Shown: positions 49,384 through 63,100 of the stretch, in pieces
How the letters are laid out: each line of letters starts with the position of its first letter
How positions within the stretch are numbered: the first letter of the stretch is position 1
NCBI GenBank assembly: GCA_020746105.1
Contig: CM036617.1
Location: 143,386,518 to 143,450,517, forward strand
Length of the DNA: 64,000 nt
Direction of reading: 5' to 3'
DNA from: Trogon surrucura
Taxonomy: Eukaryota > Chordata > Aves > Trogoniformes > Trogonidae
Position numbers and translations under genes: made by a program
Notes under the pieces: model-generated
The model's input: only the letters and a program-made list of their open reading frames with translations
What the model was told of the DNA's origin: nothing
Databases searched by the model: none

Positions 49384-49698
49384 CCCTTCAGCAGCTTTCA
49401 TATGCTTCTCTTCTTGTGTGGTCTCACTGAACTGAGTATGTTTAAGAGAAATGCTCTCTCTCTCTATCTTGTGAGCGCTTCTCTTTTAAGCAGACTGTGT
49501 ATAAGAAATCTGAGATCCAAAAAATTTTAGTCCTGACTAAAAACAAGGTACTGTTACATAGAAAGGTACTGTAATAGTTGCACATTCCAAATTTATAACA
49601 GCATTCCAAGTTCTGTTATACACAAGTATCAGTAGATCTGTGGTTACCAGTAAACACTGTGATTATATCTTTGAATATTCTGTGCTTTCTTTTTGCAG

Positions 49699-49806
49699 GC
49701 ACTGCTGCAATCTGCAGTTCAACAGCAAGAAGCAGCTTTTGAAAAACAGTACATACTAGAAATTGGAAAACATTCTCGCAAATGTGAAGAACTTCTTAAT
49801 GTTCAG
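49699..49806 (+). CDS. CCDC91: CCDC91 internal coding exon, coiled coil
   Basis: The exon has 36 codons between the acceptor TCTTTTTGCAG and the donor GTTCAG|GTATGA, phase 0 at both ends. The translation begins ALLQSAVQQQEAAFEKQYIL and ends KCEELLNVQ, matching the remembered human ALLQSSVKQQ, EKQYISAIEK and HKCEELLNAQ. It is strongly helical, rich in Gln and Glu, and carries one cysteine at the position shared with human. The frame continues directly into the HQRLLDILE exon at 63844. Nothing suggests a broken copy. Confidence 0.96.
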
Positions 49807-51232
49807 GTATGAATGTGCACATCCAAAAATCTTTTATTTTCATTTATTTTCTGTTTGGAAAAATATTAACGTAGGTGATCACCAAAGGGGAAAAAAAAAA
49901 ATCAGTCTTTCACCTTGTGTCCTCAGCATAAGAGTAAATACAAGTATTTAAAAATAAATAATGACTCTTCGTCTGTTCGGATCAAAGCTGGTTTGTAACA
50001 TTTTTAACCTGCTTAGAACAGATTCAAGAAGAGTGCAGCACTCAGAAAAAATCTCAAAGCACACTTAATACTTACGCCTTTAACAGCTGCCGTTTTCTTT
50101 ATTCTTAGAGAAAACCTGCAATTATTTTTAATTTATGTAGTTAAATATAGGATTCAATCGTATGAGTTTTGCACAAATTTTTGGCCCAAATTGGTTGGTG
50201 CTTCTTAGATCATAGACACAAACATCTGTTGTCCAGACCTATTTTTATTTCATAGAAATCTGACATAGAAAATAAAAAAAACCCTAGCTACGAGGAATTA
50301 CATAATATTCAGAAATATATATACATAAATAGTCTTATATTGTCTTATTTAACATGACTTGAGTAAAAGCACACTGCATAACAAGTATCTTGGAAACACA
50401 TCAATTACTGATGAGAATCTTAGCAGCATGAGCCTGGTTCATTATTGAAAATAGCTTGGTCTAATTTAAGTTCGATAAAAACAGCAATGAGTGTAAGTTT
50501 GCTAGTTTGCTAATAGCATCCTAAAGTTGTTTACATTGCACTTAACAGTATTAAGTTACCTTTTAAGTACTGTTAACAACGATTCTACTAAAAATACACA
50601 GCATAATTTTTTCTATTTTCTTGGCCTATATTAGTATATTGTATTCTCGAGGTTTATTAATACATCAAAAGTCCACTTGAAGTATTTTAACATTTCTAGC
50701 AGGTTTTTATGATCATTTCACTGTTCTGACCTTATCAATTAACACTTAGTGCAAACATGTATTAAATATGTGTCTGGATAAACAGTACCAAAGAAAGATG
50801 TAACAATATGGAGAAATTGATTCCATCATTGATGATGCTATTGCACATAACCAGAATTATTTAATGCTTGCCATAAAACTCTGCCCAAAAAGCAAATAAA
50901 AATTAATTTTAAGACAGTATTTTGTGTTTCTGAAATGAACACATTGTTTACTGACTTTGTCTCATTTTCTGAGTGTTGAAAAGGAGTGTAACTCATGAAA
51001 TATGAAAACGTTATAGGAAGATTTTTTGAGGGTGTACTTACAGATTGGACGAAAGTATTGTTCCTGTGATCAGTTACATTTATGTGGCAAATCAAAAGGC
51101 GGGGATGGAAGTGTGAAAATATGTTTCAGAGGTTCAGATTTACCTGGGGAGAACCCCGCGATCTTAGGGAGCTGTTTTTGGTCCTAGGATGGGGAGAGTA
51201 CTTACGACATAACACAATGCCCACTTCACATC

Positions 51233-51272
51233 TTGTCTACATTTAACACAAGTTGTCTACATTTAACACAAG
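51233..51272. repeat. 20-bp tandem duplication
   Basis: TTGTCTACATTTAACACAAG occurs twice head to tail without mismatch. It is not part of any element I recognise. Confidence 0.95.
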
Positions 51273-52470
51273 TTACCACCCCCATTGGATCCCAGGGAGG
51301 TTTAAATTTTGTTCACAAACTTCCAAGTTATTTCTCATTCAACTCAATCAAGTTTTATCACCTTTAATTGTAATATGAAACTGAGATTTTCAAGCCTAAT
51401 CAAGTAGACAAGTGTGAGTGCTTATGGTAGAACTACTAGGTTTAATAAAATAGGATTTATACTGGCAAATTGTGTTCACTTCCTAATCTTTGTTGGAAGA
51501 GATCTGAGAAATCTGTAGTGTGTTTTTATTCTTTTTTAATACCTCTGGTCTTAAATATGCTTTAATGTTTAACATTTGGTTTTGTTCAAATGATTTTTTT
51601 CTGTACTAGCAGTTAAGACAGCTAAAATGATTACTAATTATTATACGCCATGTTATGGGATTGTACAGGGATATCCACCTTTGCGTGGAGCGTTATAAGT
51701 ATCTGTCTCACTGCAGAGAATTCTTTTTCACACAGCAATAATCACACAGAACAAGTATGTTCTGTACACAAACATAGCTTCGCTTTTTTTGACCCCTTCT
51801 AATGTTCTTGCCTTTCCAGTAATATTTTGCCTTCAAACTTGTAAGCCCACATAAAACTGTCAGCTCACATGGTCTTCTGTCCTCTTTTGCTAATCCTTCT
51901 ATATTTTCTGCTCTTTTATTTCCAGTTCCACAAAATCAAGATTATCTCATGTAATAACTCCTTTCTCATGCTTTCTCCTAAACCCTTTTCCCCCCCAAAT
52001 TCCGATACCCCTCCCTCCCAAAAGTGTCTCTTTGAGAAGGAGGAAAGGTCGTTTTTCTCTGCTTGTCTTTGACCCATCATTAGAGTTTATTTTAATTTCT
52101 GATTTTGGAGCTGTCTTTTATCAGGGTGTTGTGCCTGTGATGGAGCTGCGTGTTAAAAGTCTTACCTAGAGATGTACCGTGCTACTGGTACAGTCAGTGA
52201 TCAAGGATATATCTTCCAGGAGAGGGGAAGCTCTGAAAGGCCTAGTTCTATGGTTTTGTTTCAGTTTCCTCCTAGACAAATTTCTGTAGGTATCATCATC
52301 ATCATCTACAGGAGGGAGCCATCAGTCCGTCAACATAAATTGTCTTCAATTCTATATCTTGTTTCAGGTCTGTCAGCTGTCTGTTCACTGTAGTCTTCTG
52401 CTAGGTCTAACTCCATAGGCCTGCAGTTTAGGACATCGCTGAAGTTGTAGAAACTTCTCCAAAGTAAAAT

Positions 52471-53027
52471 TCAGAGCCATTTTCTATTCTGGCCCTTCTG
52501 GTAGATGCGGTCCCCACCAATCTTAAAGTAAGAAAGTTCTGGTCTGTTTTCTGGTTTAGATTCATCTGCCTGAAGCTCAGTGTACTCTCTGATGTACTAT
52601 ACTGAACTGCCTCTCAGTGAACTGTCCAACTGTATTAATCATCGTCGCTACCCATTGCTCTTGAAACAAACACTTGAGAGGTGAGCTGGGCGGTATTGGT
52701 TACTGCTCAGTTACTGCCCACAGTTACTGCCACGTGTTTATAAAACTACCCCTTTCTTATGCCATTGATGTCACTTGTCTTGAATATCTATATCTCGGAT
52801 GTCTCCTAAGTCTGGGCCTGTGGATCCCCTTTCCTGGAAAGGACCAGTTGCCTTAAAGAAATTGATGATTGCTATAGTAGATTATTCATGGGGAGCAATC
52901 CCTACACTGCTGCTTTTTTCAAGGAAATACACATCGACATTTCAGAAAGCAGACCAGACATTCTCATAGTGTATTTGGGGTCACGGTGTCCTTCATCAAC
53001 GAACAGGGCAATGAGAACTCTTCTTCT
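52471..53027 (-). pseudogene. possible coding relic of unknown origin
   Basis: Two minus-strand frames look more protein-like than the AT-rich intron around them. Frame 53027-52902 includes ALFVDEGHRDPKYTMRMSGL. Frame 52596-52471 includes DESKPENRPELSYFKIGGDR followed by IYQKGQNRKWL; one base out of frame, EFYFGEVSTTSAMS continues. Between them the frames are broken by stops. I do not recognise the protein. It may be a decayed retrocopy, a domesticated or dead transposon piece, or chance. No poly-A tail or target duplication was identified. Confidence 0.3.
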
Positions 53028-56000
53028 CTATGCCAGGAATGAGGCACCTCATATACTGAACATTTAGGAAAGCAGTATATGTCAGTTGTGCATTTCTAGT
53101 GTTTGAGGATATCAGAAAAACTGTCCTTAGAAAACACATATCGGTTTATTACAAGTTGGAAAATCACAAATTTCATACTTACCTTTTTCTGAGACATGAG
53201 CATATTTGATGTGACCTTCTGAAAATTAACATAATTTTTGATCTTGTGCTTTAACTTGAATGAATTAATGAAAATACATAGTGAAAAACATGATCAACAA
53301 ACTTTTGAGTGTTAATTTTTGGTACTCAGAAAATGAAAGCACATGTAACAACAGGTTAATAAAAGTGCTTCAGTATAGTCAGGTATTGATCAGTGCTAGA
53401 AGTGAGATGCTGTGTGGGGCAGAACAATATGTATCTTGTAAAGTATGACCATTAAAAAAACCCACCTCCCCCCCCAAACAAAACCCAAAACCAAAACAGA
53501 CATCTGACAGTAAAATTTATCTCTGTGAGGTTACTGACAAATTTAAATCATAGTTCTACGTTCTTTAGTAGGTGCTAGCAATCTTTTATAACAAATAAGG
53601 TATGGAAAAGATCTACGTGCATACTTCAATTTTGAACAGGAAAGAGCAACGATTTTATATCCTTAAAAAAAATAAGTTCATTATATATATACGTCATACT
53701 TATGGAGAAATATGCTTTCATCTTAGAGACTTTGTAACTAGGCAATTGCCTTGACTATACACAGCTAACAGAGGCAGGTATCACTGGCAGTATTCTGCTG
53801 TTGCACACTTCAGTATGTAAAATAGAATGGGTTTCAGTTTTTTCCTGTTTTCCAATGTTGTTTTTCCAATGTTTCCAAGTTGTTTGAACATCAAAGTAGG
53901 TTTTTCTTCTGAACATAGGGAAGACACGTAGAGATTGAGCAACTTTAAAAAGAATGGACCATAAAAGTCACTATAAAATGATGGACTAAGTAAACATCTA
54001 TTATTTAAAAGTATTTGCTATATAGGACTAGGATATTCCAAGGAATTTTATTAAAATGGCTAGACCATGAGCATGATAATATAAAAGGAGTGACCTGTTT
54101 TCACTGCAAGCCCTAGAGATGATGGTGTATCAGAAATTTCTCTCACTATTCAAGGTAGATGATGTTAAAAATGTAGCCTATGTTGATTTTTAGAGTCTTT
54201 TTTAAACAGTCAATGATCTGTGGGTTAAGGTAAAATGATATCTTAAATACCTGCAACAAATTGCTTCTCATTTACAAGAAATCATTTCCTCTCAATTTAT
54301 CTTGCATTTTTCTTTCCTTACCTTGATGGTCTTCTTCCTTCCTGTCTTCTAACTAGTGTGAAACTGGCATTCTTGGGTGTGTAGGGATTAAAGTGTATGT
54401 GGAGTGAGGTTCAGATCACACATTTCCATCTCTAGATTATGACTTGACAATATTTTGCTTTTTCTTCGTGTTCACGAGGAAACAGTATCAAAGAGATACA
54501 ATGTTCTGTGTAGTGTTTTCATGCTTGGATGGAGCTGAGATGTGATTTACTGTGGTCCTTAATTATGTTAGTCGGCATATTTTCTGTTTTGATTCATATA
54601 AAAGAAGAATGAAGGCATACAATGAATTGAAGTTCTAATTCAACAGTTCAGCTGCATGTATATTCATTTCCTGGGCTGGACGACTTCTACTCAGTAAACC
54701 CTTAAGGAGGTGCCTTAAGGTTTTGTGGCGTGCAGTTTTCTTTTGTATAGAGTATATTATGCTGATCTTTTTCCCCGTCGTTTAAGAAGCCAAAGGAACT
54801 GCTAGTGTAATTGTTGAGACAGAACAGTACTGGAAATGTCACGCAGAAAGGAAAGAACTCGGTTAAATCCTTTCTTCGTGCTTTTGCTTGTTAATGTTTT
54901 TTGATGTGAAAGCTATGAAACAAATTTTGGGTTTCTAGATGCAACAACATTTAAGATAAGTAGAGTTAGCCCTGTTTCCTTAATTCTTTTTCCGCTCTAC
55001 TTGATCATGACATTGGCTGTAATTTGTATGATAAATAGTTTAAAAATCTGTTGAATGGTTCATGAAATCTTTTGTCCTTTTCCTGAGACACACTCAGAGT
55101 AGTACTGGTTTAGCTTCAATTTAAAAACAATTTTGCTGAAAGGTCAGTCAGAATAGAAACTCCATTTGCTAGAACTCAGGGGTTTTTAAGTGTGTGATGC
55201 TTCCAAGAACAGTTTGTGGACAAGCAGAAGACGGATGTGACAATAGTAATGAGCTGCTGGAATGTGGTGGTACCTTCCCTTCTCCAGTGTTTGGGTGATG
55301 CATTTTGATGTGTTTTGCGTAGCCTTCTGTGGAGAGTACCAGTAAGTGCCCCAACAATTCCTAAAATGTCAAATGTAAAAAGTACTTGTGTTTTATAGCA
55401 AGTGACTGTTTGAATGCCAGAGAAAATGTTTATTTCAATCAGCAACGTAGTTCCACAGTCAAGAGGTATAATTTTCTATTATTTCCAATCTTGTTTTTAT
55501 ATCTACTCATAATGTGCAGTAGGTTTATATAATAGTGCTTATTTTGTGAACTTTGATTATATAATCAACTCTTGTCAATACTGAACAACTAAATAATGTA
55601 GTATATTTTTTCACCTCAATCATTTTTCTGTCAGCTACTGCTGAATTTTTTTTTTTCCTCTGTTTTGGTGTACTCCCTTACTGAAGATTTTGCTCTTTAA
55701 ATTGCTCATATTTTAGGAGTATATTTCCTTGTATTTTTCCTGATAGATGAAGCAGTTCTGTGAGATCTTATACAGGCCATGAAATGAATTAGATCACAAA
55801 ACCAGAAGGGTTAATTAATTAATACTTTTTCTTCCTTCATATTTTACTGAAGTTCCTTATCTCCGTATCCTTAAGACCTCCAAGTTTGTGGTTTATTTAA
55901 TAGTCTGTTACTATGTACACTTTCTGAGAAGTCTTTTCATTATTAGACATCTTCATGTAGCTTCTTTGTTTGTAAAAACAACGAAGCACATGCACAGCAA

Positions 56001-57241
56001 AGTCTTTTAAGCTTAATTTTAGCCTCTGATACACCTTAAATTATACACGTTGCATACTGTCTTTGTACTACTGAGTGGAACCCTGAGTATGAGTATAGGC
56101 TTAATTATTTTATTGCCACTGGTATATTTTTTTTTCTTTATATTTTCATTGTTTTAACTTTTCTGGTGTAATAACGTTTTGCTGATCTTTCTCTTAGAAA
56201 AGTTTTGCTGCTTTGTTAGCCACTTGGACCTCAAACTGGCAAAAAGATACAGTTCAACCATGCAGTAATAAGTTATAATTTGAGGAAGTGGAAATATGTA
56301 ACAGATGTTGGAATTCTTCAGACAGATTTTCCACCTTGCACTGCCAAACACTCAGATGCCACAGATTGTGAGGACAGTGTAGGAAACCAGTTACGATTAC
56401 CAGATCTTGTCATTTGCTTAGGCATAGTTTAGCAGTGGTGAAGAAAGGTGCGGTCTAAAAGAATATGTTCTTAAATAGAGCTAACTTTTCTATGGGAGCA
56501 GAAAGCTATTATTAGTGTTTAAATAAGGTTGCCTTTTCCTTCAAGATAGTGTTTTGAATAGGATGTTGAAATGAGCATATTTTGATAACATTAAAAAAAT
56601 CACGTGACTATAGCTGCGCATTTTTGTTATGTTATTTTCCTCTCACGTAGGGATTATGTTTCCAATGGCCTGTGTTATTTCTTCCTACTGTTAGATTATT
56701 TCATGACAGGCGAAAATAAAAGTAGAAATTTATAGGTTAAGAAGATTTCTTGTTAAAATAGGTGAACAGATTTGAATAGGTGGTTTCTTAAAAACTCCAA
56801 TCCAGTGGTTTATTATTCCTGCTGATGAATTAAGTACTGAAACATTTGCTAAATGTTTCTGGATATAAATTTTCCTAAATCTTGAGGGACAGGGTTTATT
56901 CTATGTCCATGTGTAATGAAAGTGCAAAAAATGTTCCAGAGCCGAGAGTTAAGGTTTTATTATGCCTGTCTTTTTTTTCTGTTAAGCTACTAGCTACAGT
57001 GCAGTTTCATATGTTAAAAAAACCTCAGTACATTTTTGTTAGAAAAGAAACTGGTCATTCACTAAGCGTGAATTAGACATGAATATGTCTTAATAGACTG
57101 TTTCTCAGAATGTTGCCATTGAAAGAAGTTTCCAAGTGTCATTCCACTAGTGTCTGCAAATTGTTTCCTCAGATGAAAAAATCCATGGAAGTGTGAAATA
57201 TCATGGGTTTGTTGCAGTGATACTACAGATAATGCAAGCAC

Positions 57242-57271
57242 TTTTTTTTTTTCTTTTTTTTTTCCTTTTTT
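57242..57271. repeat. T-rich low-complexity tract
   Basis: About 30 bases of T broken by single or double C. It is followed by TACTATTAG, resembling a 3' splice site, but no open exon with coding character follows. Confidence 0.8.
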
Positions 57272-59581
57272 ACTATTAGGTTGTTCTGAATGATTATCTG
57301 ACTACTTTTACATAATCTATGATTAGCAGCTAACAAAATTAATTTAGCCTTATCGAATTTGGTGATCCGTACATGATAATTTACTCAATATTGTGGAGGA
57401 ACCAGTCTGCAGAAACATAAATTGAATGCCTGTTAGTTATAGCAAAAGAAATGCATCCTCATTTGTGGATGAAATCCTGTATTTGTTTCCTTTTAAATGA
57501 AACAGTACAGGGCCCGTGAAGATAGTATCTGTGTTTTTCAAAAGCATTTCAGTCCATGCAAGACACCATATTTTTTGTTTTACTTTAAATCTAGGATAAA
57601 TAGGAATACGCAAGGAATTATAACTCTGCTGAATTATAGTTAGTTATGAGTAACTTTAATACAATGTTCTAGATATAAAATAGCTCATATCCTGTGTTAT
57701 TTCATTCACTCCATGAATGCTTACAATATATGCTATGTAATCCTTCAATAGATGCTTACCTGTGAGAAAAAAAAATCTCATGATTCCTCAGAATAAAATT
57801 TAATGTATAAAAATAACCAAGAAGACTGACTAGTTACTATTGTGATTAAATCTGTTTACAGTGTCATCTGTGACTCACATTCCAGGAAAAAAAGAAAGAT
57901 TTTTTTGATTTCTTTTTTACAGGAATCAAGAAAAACCACAGGACCTCTGTATTTATGTTTGAATCTACATCAAACGATTTTCATTTGGAACTATTGCCTA
58001 GAGAACTTCTTGCAGGGAGGAAAACTTTATAACCTATTTTTGAATGTCTTTTGTTTTAAATTGATTCTCAGAAGACTCTTCCTGACCCTCTCTTGCTACT
58101 TTCCAGAGAGTAAGGTAGAGATAACAGTATTTCTCTCCACTTTGGAATCCTTTTTTTTTTGGAAAAGTCTTTCTCTTTTATTGGAAAACGCTTTATTGTG
58201 TTTCACTGGGCCGTTGTATCCCATGACAGTTTGTTCTTCAGAATTTTTACACATCAAATCTTACGCTCTTAACTCCGTACCCTCTGTCTAAGGAATGAAA
58301 GGAAGCAATTTGTAGCTTTGTCAGAAATAGAGCTAAGAAAGAGTGCTGGGCTATGGAAGTTAGTTCAGGCAAAGTGATGCATCAAAGAGCTATACTGTTT
58401 GTTGTACTTGAGCTAAACATTTCTGGATTTGTCTGAGTATCTCTGCATAGTGTTCTACTGTCTACTGTGTCTTATAGGTAACATTTGGTATGAATGTGCA
58501 GCCTAACAAACTTACACTGGCTGAAAACTTTTTTGTTGCACCAAAGTGGAGTTCGCACTGAGATTTATTTGGCTTCACACTGATTCATCCACCATATTTT
58601 CAGCTCTGGGAATTATTTTTTATTATTGTTATTAATAAAATTTTCTGTAGCTATAACTTTTTACAATTTCTGGTTTTGCACTTTAAGCCAGAGAGTCAGT
58701 AAGGTATATTTGCTTAATAACAGCTGGATAATTGGATACAAAACCCAAACATGTTTAGAATTTTCTTACCTGTTTTCTGATTCTTGCATTGTTGATTAAT
58801 AAAGGAAACCGTGACTTCAACTTCCATTTAAAAACTTAATGGACACTGTCTTATAGTCTACATGGGTGAGGTGCTTTTTTCCAAATGTAAGACTCATAAG
58901 TAGATTTTCATCATAGCTTTCACAAGAAAACTGGAATAGACTTGATTATTTTTCAAAAACTGTTAGGTCTGATGAACTCATTAGTTTACTTACAGGAAGC
59001 CAGCCACTATTTCTTGAAAGCTTTTATTGAGTTTACTTACTGAAGCATGGGCAATATTCTCTTGACAGGTACAATTACCAGGAGCCCTCCAGATAAGCCT
59101 AACAGAAAGTGGCCTCTACAATGCTTGAAAATGAAAATTCGGTGTATAAAAAGCTCAGAGTGGTACCTTAAGTCTCAATGCCCTTCGTTTATTCCTTTAA
59201 CACTGCCTAACAGAGAGAGGAACATGGTCATAATTCTTACATGTGGAAACCTGAAATGCTGAATGAAATTCATTCAAGTCACATCCTTTCTATACCTTTT
59301 ATTCCTGTTAGAAGGGGAGTAGGCTATGAGATAAATTTGCTTAGCTGTAGGCATTTATTTCAGCATATATGATCTTTAATTCAGCAATGGTCTATATTGT
59401 TAACAGATCATTACTGTATTACAAGCCGAGTGAATGAACCTAAATCATCCTGTTACTTACTGTTAGTTAAAAATACAAGAGTGTTTGAAAGCTCTTAAAG
59501 TACTAAAGTGACACTGTCACCTTTTATGTTTTTAACCTTCAATTCTCTTTTCATAACTGCATCTGAAAGACCCACTGAGGA

Positions 59582-60160
59582 ATCACAGAATCACAGAACG
59601 TTAGGGATTGCAAGGGACCTCGAAAGATCATCAAGTCCAATCCCTCTGCCAAAGCAGGAATGCCTGGATAATGCTACATAGGAACGTGTCCAGGCAGGTC
59701 TTGAATGTCTCCAGAGAAGGAGACTCCACAGCCTCTCTGGGCAGCCTGTTCCAGTGTTCCATCACCCTCACTGAGAAGAAGTTTCTTCTCGAGTTTAAGC
59801 GGAACCTCTTATGTTCCAGTTTCAGCCCATTACCCCTTGTCCTATCAGTGGTTGTCACCGAGAAGAGCCTGGCTCCATCCTCATGACACTCACCCTTTAG
59901 ATATTTGTAAACATTAATGAGGTCACCCCTCAGCCTCCTCTTCTCCAAACTAAAGAGCCCCAGCTCCCTCAGCCTTTCTTCATAAGGGAGATGCTCCACT
60001 CCCTTAAACATCCTAGTTGCCCTGTGCTGGACTCTCTCCAGCAGTTCCCTGTCTTTCTCGAACTGAGGGGCCCAGAACTGGACACAGTATTCCAGATGGG
60101 GTCTCACCAGGGCAGAGTAGAGGGGCGGGAGAACCTCTCCCGACCTACTAACCACCCCCC
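59582..60160 (-). mobile_element. young CR1 LINE 3' fragment, near-twin of the 25.6-kb copy
   Basis: A minus-strand 5'-truncated CR1 whose open frame (from 60191) contains [40 protein letters not shown] and [20 protein letters not shown]. It ends [14 protein letters not shown]. Over their shared length it differs from the 25550-26682 element at only scattered bases. The break after CTACTAACCACCCCCC at 60160 is the truncation point. The first 12 or so codons of the open frame are host sequence. The RT catalytic region is absent. Confidence 0.97.
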
Positions 60161-63100
60161 TGGAAGCACTGTCTGTATCTAAAATCATCATGGCCTTTTA
60201 TTACCAGAGTCCAAAGTCATTCTGCATATGTCTAGAAAATTAATACACCTAATTCTACTATTTAGTAACTTCGACTTGGAAGGTATATTATTCATTTGTA
60301 AATACAAAGTACAAAGCTAGTTTCCCTAATTTACAGGTTAGTTCCAGAGGCGTTATAATAGCTTGCTGTGCAGAGACATGTAAACTAACAGCTTGGCATT
60401 CTATTCATACAATCATTAATCATTTCCTTAACATTGCTGCTTTTTTTCAAAATCTGTCACAATGCTGTCATACAGAAATAGCCAAGATTTCCTTGTGTGC
60501 TGTCAGAAGAAGGAATGCACAAAATTCTTTCCTATCTGTAACTTCCCACATTTTCTGCTCAAGTATTATACATAACCTGGATACTTGAATATGCCTCTGA
60601 AATATCTGTGTTTCTGTAAAATGGAATTCAGATGACAAGGTGATGCATTCTTCGATAGAAGATAGATTAATAGTACTGCTGAGCTTGCTTTACATCATTT
60701 TAATAAGCACAGCTTTCAAGGAGATTCCATGGCTCCTTTTGATGGCTCATACTACTGTGGGTCACAGTACCTAGACTACATGTGGAATGGAAGCTTTCAT
60801 GATTCTTTATGGTGTGTCTATGCTAACTATGCAATATGAGCTTTCTGGACTCCAGACCTGTTTTGGAGAGAAGCTGTTCACAGAATATTTTATTCTGCTT
60901 TGTCTATTTTCAGTTACTTATTACATTTCATATAATCTATGTAATTTAGCGGCTCAAGGTAAGTTTCTCTCTGAAAAAGAAATCTATCTGGCCAAATATA
61001 AATTCTCAAGTCAAACAGTTCTTCAAGGTATTTCTCTAGGACTAGTACAAAAGAATTTGCTTTACTGGGTTGTATGTACAGCTGTTGCAACATTTGTGAT
61101 GATACATGAACTTTTGTAAGTTCAATTATGAAAGTATCCATTTATGAACGGAATATTCCATATGAATAAACATTTACATTATAATAGGAAAGGATATGCC
61201 AAGCTATTCACAAGGGACTTACAATCCTGAAATTAGAAATTTTACATTTTCATAAGAAATGGGGATGCCATGTAATGTAAAAGAAGTTGCACTGAAATAT
61301 GCCAGAAGTCCTTAGCTTTCATTTGAAAGCATTCTGAATGTGTTCACAAATAGTTACCTCTAGTATCTTGAAAAATAGGAACTAAAGTGTTATTAGACAC
61401 ATATACAATTGTTGATACAGTTCTTACTGAATTTCTCTGAATTCCACAAAACTCAAAGTATAATACCATATAGATCTATTGAGGAAATAGGAGATCCTAA
61501 ACTCAGTCAAAATAATCATTCTTCAAGTGGCAGTCACAGCAGTCTTCATTTTTGTGGTAATTTTTTTACTTACTGGGCAATGGTTTTTTGGTAGTAAAAG
61601 GGGTAAGCAAAAGCTGTATGTTGTTATTTTTAAGATTTCTGCTTCCAGAAGCAGCAAACTGGTTTATCTTATACTGCTGTCCTTATGTCCATTTGTTTGG
61701 TACGCTCTATCTCCATGGAACCGATATGTCCAGATGTTGTTAAACTCTCCATTACTGTAACAACCAAGTGGAGTAACATTTTCGTGGTTTTGTGGAAAAA
61801 ATTGATCTCTGGATTCAGTTGTGCATGCTTATTTGCACTGAAAGGAGATGTATTTTTCACTTCAGAGAAGTATTAAAGATCAGAACTTTTCAGGTTTCTG
61901 TATGAGAAAAAAACATTTTGGTCCCAATGTTTGTATTTTGGTCCTGATACCTGTATTTTTGAGGAATGTAAGTCTACTGCAGATTTATGAAAAGGAAACT
62001 GCTGTGTGGAAGGCTGTAGTTGTGAAATTGTTTTGTCTGAAGGGAAAATAGACATCAGCTGTTTCCATTGCCCATTACCATTGTTTCCATTGCCATATTC
62101 TATATTGTATTAATGCGGATGTCTGCACTGTTTCAGGACTTGAAGGATATGCTTGAGTGTCATCATATGCATATATGTAAAACAAAGTTTCTAAAACTGC
62201 CCTGGAGTTTAAAGACTTTGAACAAGCTGACTGCCATTCTGTTGTAGGTGTTTTAAAGATAGAGGCGATTTGCTCTAACAAGCTCTCCTTAGGAAGTCAC
62301 TTGCTGATGCTTGACTGAAGCAAATAGCTTCAGTCTTGTAATCGACTTTGAGTAATAAACTTAGATTTGTGTCATATGTCTGTTAAAATATTTGCATATG
62401 TTTGCCTTCTGTTATGGCATTCTTTCAAATGAAAATGAAATAATTTTGTAGTCTGTGTAGCCAGTCACATGAGGAGTTATGGAGATGATTTAACTAATAA
62501 AATCCATTTATTGTTTCACCTTTGAGTTAATGGGAAAAAATAATTTCTGTAAGTGTCCTGATAGTTAGTGTTAGAAAATACCTAGTCCACAAGAAAATTT
62601 AATTACACACCATTAAGTATAACCATGATGTGAATTTCACTGCTCTTTCCACAGGTGTTTTCCATTAGAATATGTCTGCTCCATTCAGACCTATTTTAGG
62701 TAAACTCACAAGGAAATGCCTCTTTACATGTTTATCCTGGAAGGGCAAATAGGTGTTTTATTTTATAAAGCAGTCTAGAAGTTTTCTATTCTATTCTTCA
62801 AATGAAAAAATATTTTTCAGAACATAGTATTACAGTTTGGTAATGTATTTCTAGCTGCCATTAGACGCACTTATAATTAAAACATAATAAAAATAATGAA
62901 ACAGAAATTACTGTCTTAGAAATGCTAGTGAAAGAGGTATTTGCTTGTGTGTTTGTGTAAAAAAAATGTGTTTGTTATATACATTTTTATTAATATAAAA
63001 CTCTACTGCTACACTCTGCTTTTGGTAATCCTGTAAAATACTTTTATGTATTGATACTGTATTTTAAGGTTATAATATATCATCTCTTAAATAACTTATT

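Larger units (their letters stand above)
38334..49698 (+). other. CCDC91: CCDC91 intron (11.4 kb)
   Basis: The intron has GT-AG borders and two CR1 fragments, minus strand at 44507-44870 and plus strand at 47570-47988, plus a 21-base T run at 49363-49383. Stretches 38334-44506, 44871-47569 and 47989-49698 show nothing I can name. The 39000-39420 portion is less AT-rich than its surroundings but matched no family I know. Confidence 0.85.

Noticed and set aside
57842..58291. 149-codon open frame on the plus strand
   Set aside because: Rich in Phe, Leu and Ser from T-rich DNA, with no domain, no matching splice context and no conserved-looking motif. Best read as chance.
60787..61119. 110-codon open frame that looks membrane-protein-like
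   Set aside because: The hydrophobicity follows from T-rich codons. No signal, family motif or promoter context was seen, so a real gene is not supported.
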